From positions 1-36,028 of IMG/VR virus record IMGVR_UViG_3300037193_000550: 36,028 nucleotides of DNA; one strand, given 5' to 3'. The notes beneath the pieces were generated by a model. The model saw nothing but the letters and a program-made list of their open reading frames with translations, had not been told where the DNA came from and searched no databases. Position 1 is the stretch's first letter. Each line of letters opens with the position of its first letter. The translations under genes were made by a program, and so were the position numbers. Below are positions 6,650 to 11,642 of this stretch, one piece after another. The stretch comes from a virus.

Positions 6650-7025
6650 GTTCCTTCTCCTCTTCCTTGGCTAGCGCTGCGTCGATGAGGCGGGCGTCGG
6701 CGTCGATGACATCGCGAAGCGACCATCCAAAGAATGCCGCGATTTGAACAACGTTACGGAGCACCGGGCCAAGGTCGCGAAGGACTCGGTCTTTGACGAC
6801 CTTCGACTGAGGTTGAGGACCACCCTTGCGTACCACTCGCTCGAAGATGGAAGCGACGTCGGCCGATCCAGCGAGGAGGTCAAAGACAAACGGAACGACC
6901 CCAGCACGGGGAGTGTGATTGTCAAACTCACGGACCAGCTCCAGGTAGGTCTCGGGTGACACCGACTCTTCGCGGGGCTGTGGTCGGGGAATCTCGTCAG
7001 GGTCTTGCGTCAATCCGACTGTCAC
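6618..7025 (-). CDS. hypothetical protein, 135 aa, first gene of replication operon (probably leaderless)
   Basis: The frame is open from 7061, but GTG at 7025 is preferred because a promoter (TTGGAC-17-TAGGCT) ends seven bases before it. That would put the start codon at or next to +1. The protein has an acidic, Pro-rich N-terminus, a helical middle (RNVVQIAAFFGWSLRDVIDADARLID) and a very charged tail (AKEEEKERERAERTEAS). The helix after WSLRDVI could be a DNA-binding or dimer element, but no family is recognised. As the first gene of the operon it is a candidate regulator. Confidence 0.6.
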   Translation of the reverse strand: MTVGLTQDPDEIPRPQPREESVSPETYLELVREFDNHTPRAGVVPFVFDLLAGSADVASIFERVVRKGGPQPQSKVVKDRVLRDLGPVLRNVVQIAAFFGWSLRDVIDADARLIDAALAKEEEKERERAERTEAS

Positions 7026-7032
7026 CTTGAAC

Positions 7033-7061
7033 AGCCTATGCCCGGTTCTAGTCTGGTCCAA
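7033..7061 (-). promoter_or_regulatory. leftward promoter for the replication operon
   Basis: On the minus strand TTGGAC (7061-7056) and TAGGCT (7038-7033) are separated by 17 bases. The GTG start of the first gene is seven bases downstream of the -10, so the transcript is probably leaderless, a common arrangement in actinobacteria. It stands back to back with the rightward promoter at 7084. Confidence 0.55.
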
Positions 7062-7083
7062 CTCGGGCTGTAGGCCCTCGGAG

Positions 7084-7113
7084 TTGACAACAGTTCAACC
7101 TGTGTGCTAAGCT
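7084..7113 (+). promoter_or_regulatory. rightward promoter of the divergent control region
   Basis: TTGACA (7084-7089) and TAAGCT (7108-7113) are separated by 18 bases, with TGC just before the -10 (extended -10). The -35 is a perfect sigma70-type consensus. It would transcribe the accessory island beginning at 7233. Confidence 0.6.
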
Positions 7114-7197
7114 GCCTTGGTCCGGCAGGGCCAAGGCTTAAAAGCTTGTACCGGTAGTTAACTACCGACCAGTCTAGGAACCCCTGTAGGGGGTTCC
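7114..7197 (+). promoter_or_regulatory. structured leader with palindrome and terminator-like hairpin
   Basis: Between the rightward promoter and the gene at 7233 lie three elements: hairpin GCCTTGG/CCAAGGC (7114-7120, 7131-7137), the perfect 16-bp palindrome CGGTAGTTAACTACCG (7152-7167), and hairpin GGAACCCC-TGTA-GGGGGTTCC (7177-7197) followed by a short pyrimidine run. The palindrome suits a dimeric repressor. The last hairpin could end transcription early, so expression of the island may need antitermination or read-through. Confidence 0.45.
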
Positions 7198-7232
7198 CTT
7201 CTACTAGTCTTCTAGTTGGTACCGTCTGGTCT

Positions 7233-7670
7233 ATGGAAGACAAGTACGCTGAGGCGGTAGCCGCCCTGAGGGACACGGTGGCCCAGTACGAGGGTCAGCA
7301 GGCGCAAGAGGTGGCCGCTCGCTCGGCGGACATCTTCCTTGATCACATGGACTTCGTCGGCGACACCGCCGACCGCAAGCTGTTGGCGAAGGCCCTGTTC
7401 CTGGCCACCACGGTGCTGGTCATGACCAGGGACAACGCGGAAGAGGACGTCACCCACCTGCTGGCCGTCGCCGACGGCGACGAGTGTGAAGACGAGGAGT
7501 GCCACTTCGAGCACGACGACGATCCGGATACTTCGTTCCTTGGTGGACAGATCGAAGGAATGGACGCTATGATCGCCGCGATGGTGGGGATCAGCCTTAC
7601 GTTGGCCGACACCGTCACCTCCGACTTCGACCACTTCGATTGGACTACAGGTCATGAGCCGCCTCCGTAG
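7233..7670 (+). CDS. hypothetical acidic protein, 145 aa
   Basis: The ATG at 7233 follows the structured leader without a clear Shine-Dalgarno sequence. The first half is helical (YAEAVAALRDTVAQYEGQQAQ). A very acidic patch with two cysteines and a histidine (CEDEECHFEHDDD) lies near residue 90, then a second helical part (GMDAMIAAMVGISLTLADTV). The acidic CxxxxCHxxH-like patch may bind metal. It overlaps the SGNH hydrolase gene by 17 bases. Function unknown. Confidence 0.6.
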   Translation: MEDKYAEAVAALRDTVAQYEGQQAQEVAARSADIFLDHMDFVGDTADRKLLAKALFLATTVLVMTRDNAEEDVTHLLAVADGDECEDEECHFEHDDDPDTSFLGGQIEGMDAMIAAMVGISLTLADTVTSDFDHFDWTTGHEPPP

Positions 7671-8406
7671 GGTCGCCGCCATCGCGGCGGCACTTCTGCT
7701 GCTGGTCACACCGGTTGCCGTGTCGACCTCCTCGCCCAGCTCGTACGAAGTACAGAGCCAGGTGGGTTCGCCCTGGTGTCCGTCCAAGGCGTCGATGGCG
7801 CTGATCGCATCCTCCTCGGGTACCGGTTCGATGACCACCGGCTATTCGTCCCCGGACGGCACGTACGCGGCCACCGCGTACGGCTGGTGGTCACGGGTCA
7901 CCCGACAGTTCAACTCGTACTGGGGGACAACTCAGACGAACTACAGCCGGGGGTCGGCCCACGTGTCGGACTTCCTTCCCGGTGGCCGGTGGTTGATCAC
8001 GACTGGCGCGACTGCCGACATCGCCGTCAAGCAGCCCTCGCTGGTGATCATCTCCCTCGGCACCAATGAGTACGTCGAGCAGGTCCCGCCGACGACGTTC
8101 GAGGCGAACCTCAACACGCTGATCTCTGACATCCGTGCGGCTGCGCCGAGCACCACCATCTACCTCACCACGCAGTGGGAGGTCAACATGTGGAATCCGG
8201 TCACCTACCCGTACGCCAACTACACGGCCGCCATTCGGTCGGCTGCTGTCAACCACGGCACCGGCCTGATGGATCTCAGGCAGTACATCATTCCGGGCAC
8301 CTCGGCCGACTGGCCGATGTTCTACCACCCTGACCGGGGTCACCTGCTGGATGTCGGCCACATGGTGGTGGCCGCCGCCTGGTCCGTGCGGTTGGCGGCG
8401 TGCTGA
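7654..8406 (+). CDS. secreted SGNH/GDSL-family hydrolase
   Basis: The 250-residue protein starts with a clear signal peptide: MSRLRRV, then a hydrophobic stretch of Ala and Leu, with cleavage likely near residues 24-30. The mature part has a Ser-rich block I (SSGTGSMTTGY, residues 54-64), the GTN of block III in ISLGTNEY (136-138) and a block V DxxH (D233, H236). This is the alpha/beta fold of SGNH esterases and lipases. Block I is not a textbook GDS. The target (cell-envelope lipid, acetylated polysaccharide or surface glycan) cannot be told. Export from the infected cell is the striking point; it may be an envelope-modifying moron rather than part of the lysin pair at 2751-3829. Confidence 0.7.
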   Translation: MSRLRRVAAIAAALLLLVTPVAVSTSSPSSYEVQSQVGSPWCPSKASMALIASSSGTGSMTTGYSSPDGTYAATAYGWWSRVTRQFNSYWGTTQTNYSRGSAHVSDFLPGGRWLITTGATADIAVKQPSLVIISLGTNEYVEQVPPTTFEANLNTLISDIRAAAPSTTIYLTTQWEVNMWNPVTYPYANYTAAIRSAAVNHGTGLMDLRQYIIPGTSADWPMFYHPDRGHLLDVGHMVVAAAWSVRLAAC

Positions 8407-8407
8407 G

Positions 8408-8650
8408 ATGATGTACGCACATGCAACTGTCAAGAAGCATGGTCGCCGCTGGCACTGGACCATCACCGTGCGCTCGGCGGCCGGGCAGGGGCACGTCTAC
8501 CAGGGCGATGAGCCGAGCTGGAGACTGGCGTGGGCCATGCTGGAGTTCGCGTGGCTCTGCCACAAGATGGAATGGACTGTACCTCACCAGATCAAACAGG
8601 GTGTAATCTCTTCCATCGAGAGAGTTGACGGACTCCGCGTCGGATGGTAA
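8408..8650 (+). CDS. hypothetical protein, 80 aa, Trp-rich
   Basis: The ATG at 8408 is one base after the hydrolase stop. The 80-residue protein is basic and rich in Trp and His (HGRRWHWTITVRS, WRLAWAMLEFAWLCHKMEW), like a small RNA- or DNA-binding or beta-sheet domain. No family is recognised. Its last codons contain the -35 of the promoter for the tRNA region, and its stop TAA is part of that promoter's -10. Confidence 0.55.
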   Translation: MMYAHATVKKHGRRWHWTITVRSAAGQGHVYQGDEPSWRLAWAMLEFAWLCHKMEWTVPHQIKQGVISSIERVDGLRVGW

Positions 8651-8653
8651 GGT
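8625..8653 (+). promoter_or_regulatory. promoter of the tRNA region
   Basis: TTGACG (8625-8630), a 17-base spacer, then TGG and TAAGGT (8648-8653), an extended -10. It begins transcription about 90 bases before the first tRNA. The leader 8660-8747 contains nested hairpins, including GCACCC/GGGTGC enclosing CCGCG/CGCGG (8702-8744). Confidence 0.6.
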
Positions 8654-8747
8654 AGTGCCATACAAACGAAAACGGTCAAGGCTCGGACGGCGGTCTTGAC
8701 AGCACCCGGAAGCAGTCAGCCGCGCAACAATTCGCGGGGTGCACCAT

Positions 8748-8819
8748 TGCGGGATGGTAGAGCGGTCCATACACTGGCCTCATAAGCCAGAGACGCGGGT
8801 TCGAGTCCCGCTCCCGCCA
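8748..8819 (+). tRNA. tRNA-Met (CAU)
   Basis: The cloverleaf is readable: acceptor TGCGGGA/TCCCGCC with one mismatch at the 1-72 pair, D stem GTAG/ATAC, anticodon stem CTGGC/GCCAG with loop CTCATAA (anticodon CAT at 8781-8783), and T arm GCGGG-TTCGAGT-CCCGC. No CCA is encoded. The 1-72 mismatch is reminiscent of initiator tRNAs, but the three G-C pairs of an initiator anticodon stem are not all in place. A CAU isoleucine tRNA is possible. Confidence 0.88.
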
Positions 8820-8913
8820 CGAGGAGGCAGGGCCGGACGTTCGCGAACGGCTGCGACATTGTGTCGTATAGTGTATAGCGGTGAAGCACACCTCCGTTAA
8901 ACAACTAAATAAT

Positions 8914-8987
8914 GCCTCGCTAGCTCAGATGGCAAGAGCAGCCGACTCTTACTCGGCGGGTCCTAGGTTCGAGTCCTAGGCGGGGTA
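8914..8987 (+). tRNA. tRNA-Lys (CUU)
   Basis: Acceptor GCCTCGC/GCGGGGT (two G-U pairs), D stem GCTC/GAGC, anticodon stem GCCGA/TCGGC with loop CTCTTAC (anticodon CTT at 8948-8950), T arm CTAGG-TTCGAGT-CCTAG. This is a complete and regular cloverleaf without encoded CCA. It reads AAG, the preferred Lys codon of high-GC genes. Confidence 0.92.
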
Positions 8988-9122
8988 CGGGGTCCTCCCG
9001 GATTGGACCGCTAAATGAGATCGGGTACAAGTACTGTCGCAGTAGCTTGGCTCACGCCATGGAGAAAAGACAGGAACGTAAGCTCTACGGTGGCAGTGCG
9101 CATACGCCCCGGTAGGGCCAGG

Positions 9123-9184
9123 AGAGCAAGGCACGGTGTCGCTGGTGGTGCACCACCAGTTCGGGTTCGAGTCCCGGTTGCTCA
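9123..9184 (+). ncRNA. tRNA-like fold lacking a D arm, with palindromic anticodon arm
   Basis: A six-bp acceptor-like stem GAGCAA (9124-9129) / TTGCTC (9178-9183) encloses a regular T arm (TCGGG-TTCGAGT-CCCGG, 9161-9177) and a perfect 18-base palindrome CTGGTGGTGCACCACCAG (9142-9159) where the anticodon arm should be. Only 12 bases stand in for the D arm. No seven-base anticodon loop with U33 can be drawn, so this is not a standard tRNA. It could be a degenerate tRNA or a tRNA mimic. Confidence 0.4.
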
Positions 9185-9236
9185 CGCAGTCGCCCTCCGT
9201 GGTGGTTCGCGCAGTAGTGTCTGGCCGCAGAATGGT

Positions 9237-9306
9237 TGTCCGGGTAATTGGTAATGCGGGTGGGGTTCATGCCCCCACCTTGGGGAGTCGATACCCCACC
9301 GGACGC
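9237..9306 (+). tRNA. atypical tRNA with CAU anticodon
   Basis: Acceptor TGTCCGG/CCGGACG is complete (one T-G pair). The anticodon stem TGGGG/CCCCA has loop TTCATGC (CAT at 9268-9270) and three G-C pairs next to the loop, as in initiators. The T stem TGGGG/CCCCA has an eight-base loop (AGTCGATA). Defects are a weak or absent D stem, the enlarged T loop and G instead of A at position 37. It may be a poorly conserved or decayed tRNA-Met. Confidence 0.4.
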
Positions 9307-9362
9307 AAGGCATCAAGCGCTTGATGCCCAGGTGGGGGATGGGTTCGATTCCCGGCTGGTGC
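9296..9362 (+). ncRNA. second tRNA-like fold with a 20-base palindrome in place of the anticodon arm
   Basis: CACCGG (9297-9302) pairs with CTGGTG (9355-9360). A T-arm-like hairpin with loop TTCGATT (9342-9348) sits just inside. The anticodon position holds the perfect palindrome GGCATCAAGCGCTTGATGCC (9309-9328). It shares 11 bases with the 3' end of the tRNA-like sequence at 9237-9306, so both cannot be matured from one transcript. It resembles the element at 9123 in lacking a D arm. Confidence 0.3.
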
Positions 9363-9394
9363 GGTTCCCCCACCGCCCTAAAGCAAACAAGGTA

Positions 9395-9465
9395 GCGAGA
9401 ACCCGAGGTTCCCCCACAGTCACGACCTCGGGATGGTCACCGGGATTTAGTCTCTCCCGGCTCGC
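9395..9465 (+). ncRNA. three-way-junction RNA fold of tRNA size
   Basis: GCGAG (9395-9399) pairs with CTCGC (9461-9465) around two strong hairpins: CCCGAGGT/ACCTCGGG (9402-9409 and 9425-9432) and CCGGGA/TCCCGG (9440-9445 and 9455-9460). The size is 71 nt, but there is no TTC loop or anticodon. It lies before further hairpins (CCGGAG/CTCCGG at about 9484-9502) and the terminator at 9518. Confidence 0.3.
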
Positions 9466-9517
9466 GAAACGAGATAGTGAGTTCCGGAGACTGGCACTCC
9501 GGGGAGCACCCAGGAAC

Positions 9518-9554
9518 GCCCCTCGCCTGGCTCACGAAAAAGGAGGGGCTTTTC
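9518..9554 (+). terminator. Rho-independent terminator ending the tRNA region
   Basis: GCCCCTC (9518-9524) pairs with GAGGGGC (9543-9549), followed by TTTTC. An alternative pairing, CCAGG (9510-9514) with CCTGG (9526-9530), would trap the left arm of the terminator in its loop, so an antiterminator form is possible. Confidence 0.6.
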
Positions 9555-9560
9555 TATGTC

Positions 9561-9590
9561 TTGACAAAGCCACCGAGAGGTGGCTATTGT
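9561..9590 (+). promoter_or_regulatory. promoter with an operator palindrome filling the spacer
   Basis: TTGACA (9561-9566), an 18-base spacer and TATTGT (9585-9590). The spacer contains the perfect inverted repeat GCCACC-GAGA-GGTGGC (9569-9584). A repressor bound there would block polymerase. It drives the coiled-coil gene at 9633. Confidence 0.65.
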
Positions 9591-9632
9591 TCTGTTATGA
9601 ACATCCTGGTTCATCCGTCGAGAGGAAAAGCC

Positions 9633-10433
9633 ATGGGCGAATCCGAGGTTCCCGTCACCCCGTCCGGCCACAGCGACACCGAGGTTTCGCAGTCGACCCT
9701 CGTCCCTGGCGAGAACATCACCCTCACCGAGCCGCGCTGGACCTCGCCGCACGACACCCACGTCACGTGGCCGAGCGACTGGACGAACGACCAGAAGGTG
9801 GACTGGCTCCTGAAGGAGTTCCACCTGTTCCCCCCGGCGCAGCGCCAGGCGGCGTCCATGTACGCCGGTCCGTACACCGCGACGGACGGTTTCGACTGGA
9901 ATTCGTACGAGCCGGGGGACCACGTTCTGGTCCACAAGTCGACCTTCTTCATGTTCCTCTCGTGGGGTGAAGAGGCGGATGCCCTCAAGAAGGGCATGAA
10001 GACCATCAACCGCAAGCGGCGTAAGGCCAACGCCGTTCAGCGGCGGACGGAACGCAGGCTCGCTCAGGCGCGGTCTGGCAGGGAGCAGCTCCGCTCCAAG
10101 CTGGTCGAGTCCGAGCGCGAGGTCGACCGGTATGTCGGCCGCCTGACGGCGTCCCGCTCGGTGGTGACCGCCTACCGGCAGGCACACGACGCCATGCAGA
10201 ACTACGACAACGAGGTCATCGGCGGTCTCAACGCCAAGATCCGTGAGCTGGAAGCGGAGCTGGAAGTCGCCAAGGCGAAGGCATCCGGCTACACCGACGC
10301 CAACAACGCCGCCGACGCGGCGGCCGACGGCGACGGAGCGGCGTGGACGATGGCGAACATCAACACCGCGCTCGAAGAGCTGCCCTCGCGGGAGGAGATC
10401 ATCTACCCGTCCTCGGGTACCACCAGCGTCTGA
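9633..10433 (+). CDS. coiled-coil protein of unknown function, 266 aa
   Basis: ATG 9633 is chosen because AGAGGAAAAG lies just upstream and the start is about 35 bases after the predicted +1; the open frame continues upstream into the terminator. Residues about 1-130 are mixed, with several Trp (RWTSPHD, WPSDWTND). Residues about 135-235 are a long basic-then-acidic helix suited to a coiled coil (RKRRKANAVQRRTERRLAQ, LNAKIRELEAELEVAKAKA). It may be a DNA- or membrane-associated accessory protein. It has its own repressible promoter and an Ala- and Asp-rich region before the C-terminus. Confidence 0.65.
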   Translation: MGESEVPVTPSGHSDTEVSQSTLVPGENITLTEPRWTSPHDTHVTWPSDWTNDQKVDWLLKEFHLFPPAQRQAASMYAGPYTATDGFDWNSYEPGDHVLVHKSTFFMFLSWGEEADALKKGMKTINRKRRKANAVQRRTERRLAQARSGREQLRSKLVESEREVDRYVGRLTASRSVVTAYRQAHDAMQNYDNEVIGGLNAKIRELEAELEVAKAKASGYTDANNAADAAADGDGAAWTMANINTALEELPSREEIIYPSSGTTSV

Positions 10434-10434
10434 G

Positions 10435-10464
10435 TTGGTACCAACTATCGTTTCCCGTTAAGCT
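10435..10464 (+). promoter_or_regulatory. candidate promoter with palindromes at both hexamers
   Basis: TTGGTA (10435-10440), 18 bases, TAAGCT (10459-10464), the same -10 as at 7108. The -35 lies in the 14-bp palindrome AGTTGGTACCAACT (10433-10446). The -10 lies in the loop of TTCCCGT/ACGGGAA (10451-10457 and 10470-10476). It starts right after the stop of the upstream gene. Confidence 0.4.
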
Positions 10465-10483
10465 AGGGGTACGGGAAAAGGTT

Positions 10484-10515
10484 GAACCCCCCGTGTGGCG
10501 GCGGGGGGTTCTTCT
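10484..10515 (+). terminator. strong GC hairpin followed by a T-rich run
   Basis: GAACCCCCCG (10484-10493) and CGGGGGGTTC (10502-10511) form a perfect 10-bp stem followed by TTCTT. It either ends transcription of the coiled-coil gene or, if the promoter at 10435 is real, works as an attenuator before the zinc-finger gene, as in the leader at 7177. Confidence 0.6.
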
Positions 10516-10538
10516 TGTCCGACTCAACTGGAGAGGTC

Positions 10539-11417
10539 ATGGATACCCCTGTCAAGCCCCGACGTAAGCGGCCCTGGCTCTGCAAGCACGGCCACCCCTT
10601 GGGTCGGAGTCGCGTCAATACCGTAGTCTGTTTCCACTGTTCGCGGTTTGCCAAGATGATCCAGTACAACGGTGCCGTCATGGGCAAGTGCGCGAGAGGG
10701 CACGCCCGTCCGGTCGGGTCGTGGTGCACAGTCTGTTCGGACTGGAATCAAACGCCGTGGCACCAGCAACTGGACGAAGTCGGCAAGGCCACCTGCCCGA
10801 ATGGACACAACGTCACCCCTACAGACGGTATGTCCTACAGGGGGAATCGTCGGTGGTGCACCGCGTGTCAGACGGAGTGGAACGAGGCCAACCACGCCAA
10901 GAGGCGTGACGAAGGCTACGACAAGCGCCATGGGCGCAACGGCTTGTGCAACGCCCAGCTCCACCCGTGGTCGGACGACATGGCGGAGATCCGCCTCGAA
11001 AAGAAGACCGGCCGGAACATCATCCACTGCAAGGAATGTCGACGTCAGTATCGTTCCGAATACAACTGGCGAAAGAAGAGGGAGATCGAACAGAACTCCC
11101 CGCTGGCCGATCACCACATCGATTGGGTTGTGGCGTTGCACCTGGTGAGGGATGGTGCCGACCAGCTCCACACCATGCGACGAGGGACTTCGTGGGGGCC
11201 TACCATCGCCGAGAAGTGGGTCGCCTACTGCACGTGGAAGGTGATCAACAACGGTCGCGAACCGGAGTACTTCATTCCTGAAGCACACTTCGCCAAGTGG
11301 CGGGACGATGGATTGGCCGCCGGGTTTGTGCGGGAGGTCGATATCTGGTCGCTTCTCGGCTCGCTAGCCGACAAGGAGTATCTCAACTCGACCCTACTTT
11401 TCACGGCTGAGAAGTAG
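10539..11417 (+). CDS. multi-zinc-finger protein (repeated CxxGH...CxxC units), 292 aa
   Basis: ATG 10539 has GGAGAGG just upstream. The protein carries three clear repeats of the type C-x2-GH ... C-x2-C: CKHGHP...CFHC, CARGHA...CTVC and CPNGHN...CTAC. A fourth divergent one (LCNAQLHPW...CKEC) is followed by basic RRQYRSEYNWRKKREIEQ. These units occur in actinophage HNH nucleases and DNA-binding proteins, but no complete HNH active site is evident. The last 100 residues are helical with many Trp. DNA binding is likely; enzymatic activity is uncertain. Its 3' end overlaps the convergent late gene by 24 bases. Confidence 0.7.
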   Translation: MDTPVKPRRKRPWLCKHGHPLGRSRVNTVVCFHCSRFAKMIQYNGAVMGKCARGHARPVGSWCTVCSDWNQTPWHQQLDEVGKATCPNGHNVTPTDGMSYRGNRRWCTACQTEWNEANHAKRRDEGYDKRHGRNGLCNAQLHPWSDDMAEIRLEKKTGRNIIHCKECRRQYRSEYNWRKKREIEQNSPLADHHIDWVVALHLVRDGADQLHTMRRGTSWGPTIAEKWVAYCTWKVINNGREPEYFIPEAHFAKWRDDGLAAGFVREVDIWSLLGSLADKEYLNSTLLFTAEK

Positions 11418-11642
11418 AACCTGTTCGTACTTGTCCCGGAGACTGTCGTACTTCTCGTACAGCTCATCCACTCGCAACTCCAGCTTTTCCCGTTCCTGAG
11501 TCCAGTTCTTCTTGTCCTCAAGGAAGAGATCCATCATCTTGGTGGAAAAGGCGTTCCGCTCCCTGACCAACATTACGATAATCGACAGCAGCGACGACAG
11601 AGCGCCGACCACCACGTACCGAAGAATGTCCACCCACATCAT
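11394..11642 (-). CDS. small membrane protein with coiled-coil tail, 82 aa
   Basis: One N-terminal membrane segment (residues about 5-26, ILRYVVVGALSSLLSIIVML) is followed by a charged amphipathic helix (EREKLELRVDELYEKYDSLRDKY). It is the last gene of the late operon and is coupled to the tail gene by TAATG. The layout recalls i-spanins, antiholins and tail-associated membrane proteins. A second lysis factor is plausible, since holin and lysin sit in the other operon. Confidence 0.6.
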   Translation of the reverse strand: MMWVDILRYVVVGALSSLLSIIVMLVRERNAFSTKMMDLFLEDKKNWTQEREKLELRVDELYEKYDSLRDKYEQVLLLSREK

